Source: Limnomonas spitsbergensis (taxonomy: Eukaryota > Chlorophyta > Chlorophyceae > Chlamydomonadales). From it: 64,000 bases of DNA. The stretch covers positions 2,542,001-2,606,000 of the forward strand of contig JAYJMM010000112.1 of the NCBI GenBank assembly GCA_037349105.1. Reading direction: 5' to 3'. Every line of letters begins with the position of its first letter. Within the stretch, counting starts at the first letter, position 1. The notes under the pieces are model-generated. The model was given only the letters and a program-made list of their open reading frames with translations, was not told where the DNA came from and did no database searches. Shown here one piece after another: positions 54,950 through 64,000 of this stretch. A program made the position numbers and the translations under genes.

Positions 54950-55745
54950 AACACAAGTAGCAGCAGAAGTGTTGGTAGTAGGAATGGCTGCAATGGCAGT
55001 AGCAGTAACAACAGCAGCTGCAAAGAAGGCAGTTGCAATGAAGGCAGTGCCCTGAAACAGGTGTGCAGCAGCAATTAGCAGCAGAGGTTATGGCAGGTGC
55101 AGCAGCAGCAGTGACAGGAGTATCAAGAGTAGGCATAGCTACAATGGCATTAGCATCAACAACAGCAGGTGCGATGAGGGCAGTGACGATGAGGGCAGTG
55201 ACCTGCAACAGATGGGCAGAAGCATTGAAGTAGCAGCAGAAGTTATGGCAGTAGCACCAACCGCAGTGGCTGTAGCACCAGTAGCAAGCACTGCGACAAT
55301 GGCAGTATCGGTAACAACAGAAGTTGCGATGAGGGCAGAGGCAATGACGGCAGTGCCCTGCAGAAAATGCGACGCTAGTAGCAGCAACATTTATGGCAGA
55401 AGCACCAGCAGCAGTTACAACAATAGTAGCTGCATTAATAACAGAAACGGTAGCAGTGGCAGCATCATCAATAGCAGCAGCAGCAGCAGTAGCAGTGGTA
55501 GCAGTGGCAGTAGCAGTGGTAGCAGTGGCAGCAGCAGCAGCAGTAGTGGCAGCAAACCAGAAACAGTGGCAATGGCTGTGTAGGGCAGTGCCTTACAGCA
55601 GCGCTAGGTCCTGGCTAGGCGACAGGACAAGACAGGCAGCTTGTATCCCACTGGGATGGGGATGCCTTGGATCCAACTTGCAGCAGCAGCAGCAGCACTG
55701 CAGCAGGAGTAGTGGCAGCACTGGCAACGGCGATGAAGGCAGCGC
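54950..55745. repeat. CAG/GCA-rich trinucleotide tract
   Basis: GCAGCAGTGGCAGTAGC-type words with larger repeats (GCAGTGCC...GCAG near 55050, 55200, 55350; GCGCTAGGTCCTGGCTA at 55600 and 55757). Long Ala or Ser frames are compositional. Confidence 0.85.
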
Positions 55746-56179
55746 CTTACAGGGGCGCTAGGTCCTGGCTACAGGGCAAGACAGGCACCCCACTAGGATT
55801 GGGACACCCGGAACCAAATAGAAGATCGTGAGGGGCGTTTGCTTGTCTTACCTGTGGATTAAACACGAGCTGAAACGAGTGGAGTAAGGCCCGTTATGGG
55901 GATCGGTCTGGCCCAAGTTCATGACACGCCCCAGCTCGGTGTCCAGCGGCACCAGCCCCTGCGAGGCGTCCGCTCTGAAGCAGACGATACCTACCGTCCC
56001 TCGCTCCCGTGTTCATGACTGCCAGCGTGCCGGAGGCAGGCAGGTACGCAACGCTGGACGGGAATAGGCCCAGCGTGGGCTGAGGGGCGCCGACCGGCGT
56101 CAGCTGGGTGGCGTCAATCCGGCTGAACCTGTGCCGTTCCGAGCTGTATCGAGCCGTATCGTGGCACTTTGGTAGTACA

Positions 56180-56215
56180 TTCCGGCTGAACCTGTGCCGT
56201 ATTGCGCCGAATCAT
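56180..56215 (-). repeat. Echo of the first propeller-pseudogene block edge
   Basis: Plus-strand ATTCCGGCTGAACCTGTGCC at about 56180 repeats AATCCGGCTGAACCTGTGCC at about 56116, the 5' edge of the block, again upstream on the minus strand. Confidence 0.75.
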
Positions 56216-56629
56216 GCCGTATCGTGCTACCATGCTAGTGGGAACATGTGCACCAACAGGTTCTCAGCCTTGGGGCGTTATGTCAAGTAAGGAGGCAGCA
56301 GTCACATCGCATGCATGCCGGCCGGGCGACAGGTTGCAAACCCCTTGTCATCAGTTATGGCGGGCCCATGCAGTCTTTCTGGTGGCTGCTGTGTGAGTGA
56401 GCGCATGTGAATGTGTGAGCGGGCTCGCTGAGTTGAGCCTGTAGGCTGTAGGAACCCAGAGCAAGCGAGGCCTGCTCGTCTGATGATGCGGGCGGGCGGT
56501 GTGGTGTAGGGAGACAAAAATAATTCCAGACAGCTATTCTTGTCTGTCTGTTATAGTTCATATGTTTTTCGTTGTTCTTTGCTAGATGCAGGTCGTGCAG
56601 CTCTCATGTGCGCATCAAACAGAAGCTTC

Positions 56630-57240
56630 GCTTTTGTTATTGTGTTGCAGGCAGGGTTGCTGGTGAGTAGCTAGGTTCAGGAATAGGGACGTAGAGGCCA
56701 GGGTATACGAGAGGGTCGAAGTGTCGAAGGCTTGGTACTTGGTAGCAGGGCTTGGTAGGTACAGGGCGGGTGTAGGTTGGATCAGGAGGCCGGGGATCGT
56801 CGAGGGTAGGGTAGGGTCCGTAGCAAGGGACACCTGCTACATCGGGTGCGTCCATGAGAAGGGTCCTGTTGTCCCTTTTGAATGCATCGATTGTGTACCT
56901 TGCATCTGCCGTGGTACACACGTGTCATGATGGTGCGTCATTGATCCGACCCGGCCTCCCACGACCTTCCGTTTATTTCTGACCCAATGCCGCAAGGTGG
57001 TGGTCATCAATCTCCCCATGCAGCAGATTCAGCCCTCTTGATCTTTTCAAGGCCATTCGTTGTGATATCGATGACGCATTTTACTGATTGGACGACATCG
57101 TTATCTTGTTTGTGCCATTCCTGGAGCTGCGTCAACGACTCTGACCTCGCATACCGTTGGGAAGTTGCCCAAATATCTCGAGAGCGATCAAGGCAGGCCA
57201 AGAAGGCAGGCCGCGAAAGTCTTCCATGTTTCATTTCTTC
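56630..57240 (-). other. Weak coding-like stretch, unidentified
   Basis: Minus-strand frames 57234-57007 (hydrophilic, ends GLEKIKRAESAAWGD) and 56921-56637 (contains APDVAGVPCYGPYPTLDDP) look less random than their surroundings, but no splice link or family is evident. The rest of 56220-58095 shows nothing I can name. Confidence 0.2.
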
Positions 57241-58098
57241 GTAGCCACCGGTGGTATGCTAAGGCTTTATTATTCCATACCATTAATCAGGTCGGCGACC
57301 TGTCTTACGCCTGAAGAATCTTGATCTGCCGGTACAACGTGCCGTACCGGTATGCCATGATAATATGACATCCTGGTCACTCATGGCCATGGATGCATCA
57401 TGAAATCAATCTTGAATTCGGTTGCAAGATCGGCATTTTCAATCCCTCGATACATACATGCATGAATTCCTGGGTATGACAGCTTGGGTGTCTATGTAAG
57501 CCGCACCTTGTGTCATCAATCTTAGATATCGTATGAGTGTCTATGCCTCATGACTTCATGATTCATGACGTTTATTAGCCTAAAACTTGAGGACAGAAGA
57601 TTGGTCAGCATTTATTCCAAGTACAGTGATGCAGCCTGCCAGCCCCCAGGCATAAGTCCTCGTGCCTGCTGACAAGATTGTTCTTTCAGATTTACAGGTA
57701 TGCAGAGTTGCCATGCAAAACCCTCTTGCCACCGTGCCATGCATGCATGCCACCTTGACTGAACGGCCTTGTGAGATCAGATTCCCAACCTGAAAATGGC
57801 ACCCCCTCCACGAGAGCACATGCCGCATATGGATTCAACGAGCGGCTAAGAGCGGCGTTAGCCAGGCGGCCTTGACGATGGGCATGTCGACAATGGCAGC
57901 CAACGGTGGGGACTGTGGCAAGGTGGTTTTGGTGGCTTCTCCAGGGGCTGGTCCTCTGACACGCCAGACAACAATGTTACAAGAGCTTGCAGAGTCATGC
58001 ATTGTACCATGTGCGTCTCAGCTATTCCCTTCATGTGTATTGTCACAGTATATTACCGTATACGTGACAGAACCGTTTAGACCGCAGTTAGCGGCCGC

Positions 58099-58129
58099 GG
58101 AGCCTCCGCAGCTTATCTGCGGAGTCTCC
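58099..58129. other. 13-bp hairpin
   Basis: GGAGCCTCCGCAG (58099-58111) pairs with CTGCGGAGTCTCC (58117-58129) with one mismatch and a five-base loop. It lies just outside the likely LTR start. Confidence 0.6.
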
Positions 58130-58533
58130 GGATTTGAGCTGAGACCTAGAAACCCGCTTACGCAGGATTAGTTTGACAGGTTCTACCGTACTCTGAACTG
58201 GGCCTGCCGGGTCCCTGTATCCCGGCAATTGCCTTGGCTAGTTACTTCGTCCCTTTCTAAAGGACAGACCTCTATTTGTAACAAGCACCGGCAGTCTTTG
58301 AGACCAGCAGCTTCCATATAAGTCAGTACCTTAACTCGAGTCAAGCCTAGCTCAGCCACCGCTGATCTAGCTGGAGACAAGTACCCCAGTAAGAGAACCG
58401 AGACTCTGCAGAAGAAGAAGTACGCAGCCTCGTCCCGTCCGTCTCTCCGCGTGTTACGCGGTAAGTGTCCTTAACATAGCCCAGCTGGATCGCGACCAGA
58501 CGGCCAGAAGGCCTATGCCCCCAAAGTCTGTTG

Positions 58534-58543
58534 CTATATATAC
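58534..58543 (+). promoter_or_regulatory. TATA-box candidate in the putative 5' LTR
   Basis: CTATATATAC lies about 830 bp upstream of the Gag start, a reasonable place for an LTR promoter. There is no other support. Confidence 0.4.
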
Positions 58544-59368
58544 ACAATATCCACCTAGCTGCTTAACTCGAAGAGCACTCGCAGCCAGTGAGTAGTCACT
58601 GAGCCTGCCCGTAGGCGTCCGTCACTGCAGTGAGGAAAGAAGTCCGCCACGGACCTGAAGCGCACCTCGCGTGTCCTTTAGAAAGGGACGAAGTGAATCT
58701 AGCCTGATCAGCCTGATTTGCCAATTCCTGCTAAAGGTGCTTGTGCAGCGAGATTGGAATTTTGTTTGTATGCAAACAACCTTGGACAGCATATGAATTG
58801 CACTTTGCTGTGGTAATCTCCATAGAGAGTGCCAAGTTAAGCCCTGAGAATCACTAAGAGTGGCAACTTAGTGTTGAGTCCAGGAGAGGCTTGAGGATCT
58901 GGCTGTGGATTTATACACCCAGCAGATAATTCCTGTATGACTGCAGATTGAGATCAGGTGGATCCAATCATTCATCATTGACAGAAGTAAACTTGTTGAC
59001 AGATCATCCAAGGTTAAAATTTTGTGGTGTACCAAAGGATCCCCGCAGGCGTCAGAGAGGAACTGACACAGCGCAAGATCCGCCAGGAGGCAGACATCCG
59101 CAGGGGACGTGCGCCAGCTAGAGGCAGCCCAGCCAGCAAAGGTGGGAAGGGGCTAAAAAGGGCGAAGGAGGATTCCGCCAGATAAAAATATTAGTGAGCA
59201 TAAAAGCAGAGGGCAAGGCCTATCGCGCAAAATTGCTGTACCTGCCGTCCAGCCTTGACTAGCAGATCCTCACCAGGTTGCAGTAAGGATAAGGAGCAGA
59301 AGCCTAAACGTTAGCAGGTTTTGTAGGGGGTGTCGCCAGCACGCCTGCAGAACATTGCGGTTCGTAAA

Positions 59369-62300
59369 ATGCCTGTAGAGATGACAGGCATAGATCTAAA
59401 CCCCGATAGGCACCAGCACCCTGACGTCCAACGGAGGAGTGGGCGTCTGAGGGGGCTGGAGCCGGGAATAGACCTAAAAAATGCTAGTGCTGAGATTGTG
59501 GCAGAGGCCCTGTTGATAGCGGAAAAGCTGTCAGAGCCAGTAGAACCGCCTGCAGAGGATTGCAGGGTACGTGAGCCAGACCGTGTACCACCCAGAGGGG
59601 CAGGGGCGCAAGCAGATGGTGCAGTACTAGTAACACGAAAAGGCATTGGTCGAGGGGGTCCGTTGCCCGCTGGTTCCGACAGCTGTCTGAATTTCGAGCA
59701 GGGGCAGACTCAAGCGGGAACCCCAGAGTTGATCTTGGATCAAGCAACGGAAGCATCCCAGAGCTGTGACACGCGACAGAGCAGTGCACCTGAGGCCGAG
59801 CCGCAGCAGAGCCTGCCCAGGGTGGCAAGTGTTACACAGCAGGTTGAAAAAGATCCCAGCCAATCGGGTCTAAGGGCAGAAGTAGCCGCAGCTTCAGACA
59901 AGTTTGCAGGCTGGCATAAGACCTGCGAAGTCAAACCTCGAATAAAGACGGAGGGAGATGGGGCCAGGATTGTGCCTGCAGAGGTCAAACACGAGGAAGA
60001 TGAGCCACAGCCAGCAGCAGGCAGACAGAGCTCGCAGGCAGGCAAGGACAGGGAGAAACCAGCTGAGCCGGTAGGGAAGCCTTGGGCTGATCTATCCGAG
60101 GAAGAACAGCCAGACCCAGTTCAGGAAAAGCAGGGGCAGCAGACTACAGCAGAACTGCGTCCCGTGCAGCAGCTGCAGCCGCGCAAGGCACTGGTTAGAA
60201 GAGGAGTTGGATCCACAGTCTTCGGCACACCGCTGTCCAGTTTTCCACCCAGCGTGAACAGACCTGCGCAGACGTCCAAGGAGGGATCTGGCAGCCAGAG
60301 GCAGAGAGAGCCAGAGCGCTCGGAGACCGGGGGAGTCGCGTGCGGAAATGAGGAGGTAGAAGGGCCGATCGGTTGGGCAGGAATTGTGCAGTGGGCAACA
60401 GACATGTGGAAGCAAGTGTGCTCCAGGACGTTCTTGCATTTCCAGGACCAGGTCACAGCCATTGAGGAGTTCAAGGCCCATCATCTGCGGGGATGGGCAA
60501 CAAAGGCCATGTTGGGTATCCCCCACACAGGTCTGGACAGGGCGCTACTGTTAGCCGCCCTTGGACAGGTATCCAAGGGAAGGACGGGACACGAAGCAGC
60601 CAGGGCTGTTAAAGCCTTCGCAGACGAATGGTGCAAAGAGGTCACAGGAGACCAGGAGGAACCTGGGTCAGAGCCAGAGGATGAGGAGGACCAGGTGTGG
60701 GAAGGATTTGAAACAGGGGTGCAGCGGCCTGAGGGGATCAGGGAGGTGCAAAGGTGGCAGCAGCAGGCAGGAGCCGCGCCAACACCAACACTCAGATCTG
60801 CAGCCTTCGAGGTCAGCAGCGAGCCCAGCCTCAGAGGACGGCCAAGGGGCAGGGAAGCACCCAGAGCCAGCAGTCCAGCCGCCAGCGAAAGGGCGGAATT
60901 GACTAGCCAATCACTTGCCAGAATGGCAGAGCAAAGCACAGCGACACGCAGAGCAAGCAGGCAAGAGTCTTATGAGTTGCTGCGCATAGTCGAGGACAAA
61001 GAGAACGCATACCAGGAAACCCAGGTGGATTACATCAAGGAATTCCTGAGGAACAGGCAGCCAGGCGCGGCAAGAGGAGCTAGGAGGAATGAGCCTGCAG
61101 GCAGCGCACAGAGCAGTGGCCCAAAAATACAGGAGACCAAAGAGGAAACACAGTCTGATTCCTACGCCAGGAATTACACAGGCGGGACGCAGCCAGGTCG
61201 GCAGAGCCGGGAGCCGCCCAGGGGGCAGGCATACTCCAGGGAACAACCTCACCAGCATAGCCAAGAGCCGCCCAGAGGACAGGCAGAGGGCAGGGAACAG
61301 CCAAGCCAGCAGAGCCAGGAGCAATTAAGGGGACCAGCGGAACGCAGCAGAGGTGTGCGGCAGGAATGGCAAGACCAGGAGCTGCCCAGGGGACAGGCAG
61401 AGCCCGGTAGAGCACAGCCTTGGAGACCTGGATCTGACAGCAGACCAAGCAGAAGCGAACCAGAACGACCGCCACCCGAAGGAAGTAGAGGCTCGGCAGG
61501 CAGAGCGGGCAGACAGCCATCACGAGACGCTCACGATCATGATGAGGATTATAACAGACATGACAGGTATCATTCAGGCCGCAGCCCATCGAGGGGCGGC
61601 AGTGGAGGACCTAGGTCGCGGTCAGGGTCAGTAGATTCGGGACCAGGAGGAGCGGACAGACGCAGGCCAGGAGCCAGACAGGAGTCCAGCGACCAGGAAA
61701 TGAAAAGGCTCGATCGGGAGCAGGCGAGGGTGAACCTGCAGCTGCAGCAACAGATGGTATTGCAGCTGGCAGGGGTAGCCAAGGTAGCCAAGATCCCAGC
61801 CATCCAAGGCAACGTACCAGTCCTGGATATGTCACACCCAGGAGCGGTTGCAGCCAGAAAGTATTGCCAGGCGTGTGGGTACTGGGGATCGCACAACAGG
61901 TTGGCAATGTCAGATGACCAACCAGCATTGGCCGTGGTGGCAGGTGAAATAGCTGGATCATGCCAGTCGCCGTCAGCTATGACGTTGCTGATCAAGTCGC
62001 TGGTCAAGCTGTGGGACAGCAAGCCTGCCAGCATGAGGCCGCTGATGGCAGCCATCAGGGCAGCGCCCCACGCAGGAAACAGAATTGCCAGAGAGGTGGA
62101 GCGGATCGGACAGCAGTGGATAGCCCCAGCGGAGCAGCAGGGTTGCGAAGCTTCGCTACTCACGTTGTGGATCAGGGTGGTCCAGGAGGAGGTGGGAAAG
62201 CCAACTTCAGAGGAGAGGACGGCCATCACCAACCTCAGGCTAGGAGTAAAAACTACTCTAGACCCGGACGTCAAGCCAGAGGAGACGGTGGAAGCATTTG

Positions 62301-64000
62301 CTCACAGAGTACTGACAACGGCAGAGTTGCTGCAGATCTCAAGGGATGCAGTAGATCACTTCGGCAGAAGCCACTCGGTCTCGCGCATGTTCCATGACGG
62401 ACTCCCAGCGGTTGCTAGAGCCAAGCTGAGCAAGTTCGTTATGACGGTGCCAGGGTATCTCAGCATGAGCGATGAAGACCAAATCGCAGTACTCACGCAG
62501 CAGGTGGTGCTGTGGGAGAGGTTTGCCCTGGAAATGGGTGACCTGGGAGGTACCGGCTTCAGGCAGATAACCAACAGCGGGCCTGGCCAGGGAGAGGCAC
62601 AGCCCAACAGGGGCAGGAGAGAGAGAGCAGGACAGTGGGAGATGCGAACACGCCTTGATGGAATTGTGCACCCCACAGGCTCAGCAGCAGTACCACAGGC
62701 GCGGATGGATGGTAAACCCAGAGGAGTTACCTGGGCGGACCAAGCAGGGGCGGCAAATTACAACGCTGAGGGTGGCTCAAGCGCAGCCAAGGCATGCTAC
62801 CAGTGCGGTAGTACGTCGCACCTAGCCAGGGATTGCAGGGCGCCCAGGGCCAGGGATGAGCGCAGACCTATGCCCCTGGTTACAGACATCACACCTGGAC
62901 CGGCCAGACAGCCGCAACAGCAGTATCCGCAGCAACAGCAGTATCCGCAGCAACAGCAGTATCCCCTGCCGCCAAGGCCGCAGCAGGGACAGGCGGCAGG
63001 CAGGCCGTATGACAGGAATCAGAACAACAGACAGTATCCTAGGCCTGGGCCTGGCCAGGGAGGTCAGGCGCAGCAGGCAGCCCACGTGTCGCATCTCAGC
63101 AATGCAACGGGGCAGGCTGAGCCAGAGGGATGGCACCAGACCATGGCAGAGATGCTCAGCGAGTCCGTAGCACTCATGACGCAGGTTGGGCTGGTACCCA
63201 AGCCTGCAGGTTTCAAGCAGGCAGTTCATAACGCCCGTCCTAAGTCGTTTTTGCCAGAACCTTCGCAGGAGGAGGAACCAGTACCAGGATTCACGGTACA
63301 ACCCTCCAGGAAGGGAGCAAAGAGGCTGGTATTGAGTAAACTAGCTGACGATATGTCTGACATCCGCCTACAGGTGTTCAAGTTGAACGAGCGGCTCTCA
63401 GCGCTGTCGTTCACCACGATGCCCATGGGAGGAGACAACACCGGCCGCAGGGGTGAGACTAGTAACACCAGGCCAGAGGGTAGAACGGTGACGGCTGCAC
63501 CCAAGCTGCAGTATTTCAAAAATGACAGAAGCAACCTGGAGCAGTGTGTGGGACTTATGGTCAATGGGAAGGTCCTGGTGGCTCAGAAAGCACTCATGGA
63601 CTCCGCATGCACGTGCCATGTCATCACTGTCAATATTGCAGAGCAATTAGTTGCCATGGGGGCGGAGCTGGTGCGTACAGACGAGAAGATTCGTACCACA
63701 GACAATGCAGGGGCAGATCTGTATGGAGTACTGTTCATTTATGTGGTGTATGGATACGGAGGGCCCAATGCCATTATGGAGCCCACGGTGGTCAGGGTCG
63801 TTAAGACACCACCGGATGCATATGAGCACTTGGTAGGGAACCCAGAGTTCCTCAAGTATAACGGGGTCTTAGAGGCAGCAGGAAGGCTGACCTTACGGCC
63901 CAGAGAGGGCCCACAGAGAGTGCAAGGGGTCAAGGACCTTACGCTGCCACTACTGCGGGCATCTCCGGCAGGGGGGTACCAGGCAGCAGCAGTGGCATGG
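59369..64000 (+). CDS. Gag-protease polyprotein of the LTR retrotransposon, partial
   Basis: One frame is open from ATG 59369 (stops at 59312 and 59324 precede it) to the window end: 1544 codons without a stop. Residues 1-780 are Gln/Glu/Arg/Ser-rich and low in complexity, with PPRGQ-like repeats around 61215-61400. About residues 825-1065 form a helical capsid-like domain (LGVKTTLDPDVKPEETVEAF, then FHDGLPAVARAKLSKFV). A CCHC zinc knuckle (CYQCGSTSHLARDC) starts at residue 1143. A QQQYP repeat follows. A retropepsin-like site is seen at about 1411 (ALMDSACTCHVIT): the usual D-S/T-G is D-S-A here. Gag is unusually long before the knuckle. Reverse transcriptase would lie beyond the edge. The intact frame suggests a young insertion. 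Confidence 0.85.
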   Translation, partial: MPVEMTGIDLNPDRHQHPDVQRRSGRLRGLEPGIDLKNASAEIVAEALLIAEKLSEPVEPPAEDCRVREPDRVPPRGAGAQADGAVLVTRKGIGRGGPLPAGSDSCLNFEQGQTQAGTPELILDQATEASQSCDTRQSSAPEAEPQQSLPRVASVTQQVEKDPSQSGLRAEVAAASDKFAGWHKTCEVKPRIKTEGDGARIVPAEVKHEEDEPQPAAGRQSSQAGKDREKPAEPVGKPWADLSEEEQPDPVQEKQGQQTTAELRPVQQLQPRKALVRRGVGSTVFGTPLSSFPPSVNRPAQTSKEGSGSQRQREPERSETGGVACGNEEVEGPIGWAGIVQWATDMWKQVCSRTFLHFQDQVTAIEEFKAHHLRGWATKAMLGIPHTGLDRALLLAALGQVSKGRTGHEAARAVKAFADEWCKEVTGDQEEPGSEPEDEEDQVWEGFETGVQRPEGIREVQRWQQQAGAAPTPTLRSAAFEVSSEPSLRGRPRGREAPRASSPAASERAELTSQSLARMAEQSTATRRASRQESYELLRIVEDKENAYQETQVDYIKEFLRNRQPGAARGARRNEPAGSAQSSGPKIQETKEETQSDSYARNYTGGTQPGRQSREPPRGQAYSREQPHQHSQEPPRGQAEGREQPSQQSQEQLRGPAERSRGVRQEWQDQELPRGQAEPGRAQPWRPGSDSRPSRSEPERPPPEGSRGSAGRAGRQPSRDAHDHDEDYNRHDRYHSGRSPSRGGSGGPRSRSGSVDSGPGGADRRRPGARQESSDQEMKRLDREQARVNLQLQQQMVLQLAGVAKVAKIPAIQGNVPVLDMSHPGAVAARKYCQACGYWGSHNRLAMSDDQPALAVVAGEIAGSCQSPSAMTLLIKSLVKLWDSKPASMRPLMAAIRAAPHAGNRIAREVERIGQQWIAPAEQQGCEASLLTLWIRVVQEEVGKPTSEERTAITNLRLGVKTTLDPDVKPEETVEAFAHRVLTTAELLQISRDAVDHFGRSHSVSRMFHDGLPAVARAKLSKFVMTVPGYLSMSDEDQIAVLTQQVVLWERFALEMGDLGGTGFRQITNSGPGQGEAQPNRGRRERAGQWEMRTRLDGIVHPTGSAAVPQARMDGKPRGVTWADQAGAANYNAEGGSSAAKACYQCGSTSHLARDCRAPRARDERRPMPLVTDITPGPARQPQQQYPQQQQYPQQQQYPLPPRPQQGQAAGRPYDRNQNNRQYPRPGPGQGGQAQQAAHVSHLSNATGQAEPEGWHQTMAEMLSESVALMTQVGLVPKPAGFKQAVHNARPKSFLPEPSQEEEPVPGFTVQPSRKGAKRLVLSKLADDMSDIRLQVFKLNERLSALSFTTMPMGGDNTGRRGETSNTRPEGRTVTAAPKLQYFKNDRSNLEQCVGLMVNGKVLVAQKALMDSACTCHVITVNIAEQLVAMGAELVRTDEKIRTTDNAGADLYGVLFIYVVYGYGGPNAIMEPTVVRVVKTPPDAYEHLVGNPEFLKYNGVLEAAGRLTLRPREGPQRVQGVKDLTLPLLRASPAGGYQAAAVAW

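Larger units (their letters stand above)
52442..56125 (-). pseudogene. Decayed lactonase-like (7-bladed) beta-propeller gene
   Basis: Exon-like blocks 56125-55852, 54908-54736, 53434-53232 and 52685-52442 follow the order of secreted lactonase/3-carboxymuconate-cyclase-like propeller proteins. Visible in order: IDATQLTPVGAPQPTLGLFP, SSVAYLPASGTLAVMNTG, VGIVCFRADASQGLVPLD, LGQTDPHNGP, FQLVFNPQ, GHVVVYSVD, GQKASCWAAWNAA, YATDALTSRVYEIDPLKPG and, at the end, DSAGMAISFM plus stop at 52444-52442. The pieces do not share a frame: shifts are needed in the first block (twice), after WNAA, and in the last block, which also has a TGA after LPGEPVIA. Neighbouring genes have clean frames, so decay rather than poor sequence is likely. 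N-terminal exons are not seen. Confidence 0.68.
58172..64000 (+). mobile_element. LTR retrotransposon, left part, cut by the window edge
   Basis: The element is recognised by its Gag-protease frame (59369-64000). The region 58172 to roughly 58700-58980 probably holds the 5' LTR: it has a TATA-like CTATATATAC at 58534-58543 and a perfect 22-bp inverted repeat (58245-58266 with 58672-58693). LTR ends cannot be fixed because the 3' LTR is outside the window, and I could not identify a primer-binding site. A short basic frame without ATG (to TAA at 59183-59185) precedes the main ORF. Superfamily (Ty3 or Copia) is undecided because reverse transcriptase and integrase are not in view. Confidence 0.75.

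Overview
The window is nuclear DNA of a green alga, most likely a chlorophyte; the species cannot be told from the sequence. The evidence is a plant-type plastid GTPase gene (NOA1/RIF1), many short exons with GT-AG (twice GC-AG) introns, GC-rich coding sequence, LINE and LTR retrotransposon remains, and very many tandem repeats. There are no bacterial operons, and the long simple ORFs in the satellites are artefacts. I built the gene models by matching protein similarity, splice sites and codon phase across introns.

Layout. 0.6-1.1 kb: two exons of an unidentified minus-strand gene that runs off the left edge. 1.1-4.9 kb: repeats, decayed coding-like fragments and a LINE 3' end. 4.9-20.7 kb: NOA1 on the minus strand, about 11 exons, with introns packed with minisatellites. 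22.4-27.3 kb: a divergent pair of unknown genes, a two-exon minus-strand gene with one membrane segment and a plus-strand gene built from repeated hydrophobic exons. 27.3-32.2 kb: LINE 3' ends and truncated LINE tails. 32.2-34.5 kb: a 45-bp satellite. 34.5-38.2 kb (minus) and 38.7-50.5 kb (plus): an inverted pair of non-canonical poly(A) polymerase genes (TRF4/5, PAPD5/7 type), the minus copy broken and the plus copy intact. 52.4-56.1 kb: a decayed lactonase-like beta-propeller gene on the minus strand. 58.2-64.0 kb: the left part of an LTR retrotransposon whose single Gag-protease frame stays open to the right edge.

The most unusual signal concerns the introns. At about ten exon borders in four loci, the adjoining intron or flank carries one to six degraded tandem copies of the exon end together with its splice site ('exon-edge echoes'). 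In the repeated-exon gene, whole phase-0 exons appear to have multiplied. In the poly(A) polymerase pair, the same intron repeat types sit at matching positions of the inverted copies. Together these suggest that local tandem duplication across splice junctions seeds the intronic minisatellites and may occasionally create new exons.

Functional context: NOA1 is a plastid ribosome-assembly GTPase. The poly(A) polymerase would act in nuclear RNA surveillance. No shared pathway links the genes; they are ordinary nuclear neighbours separated by repeats.
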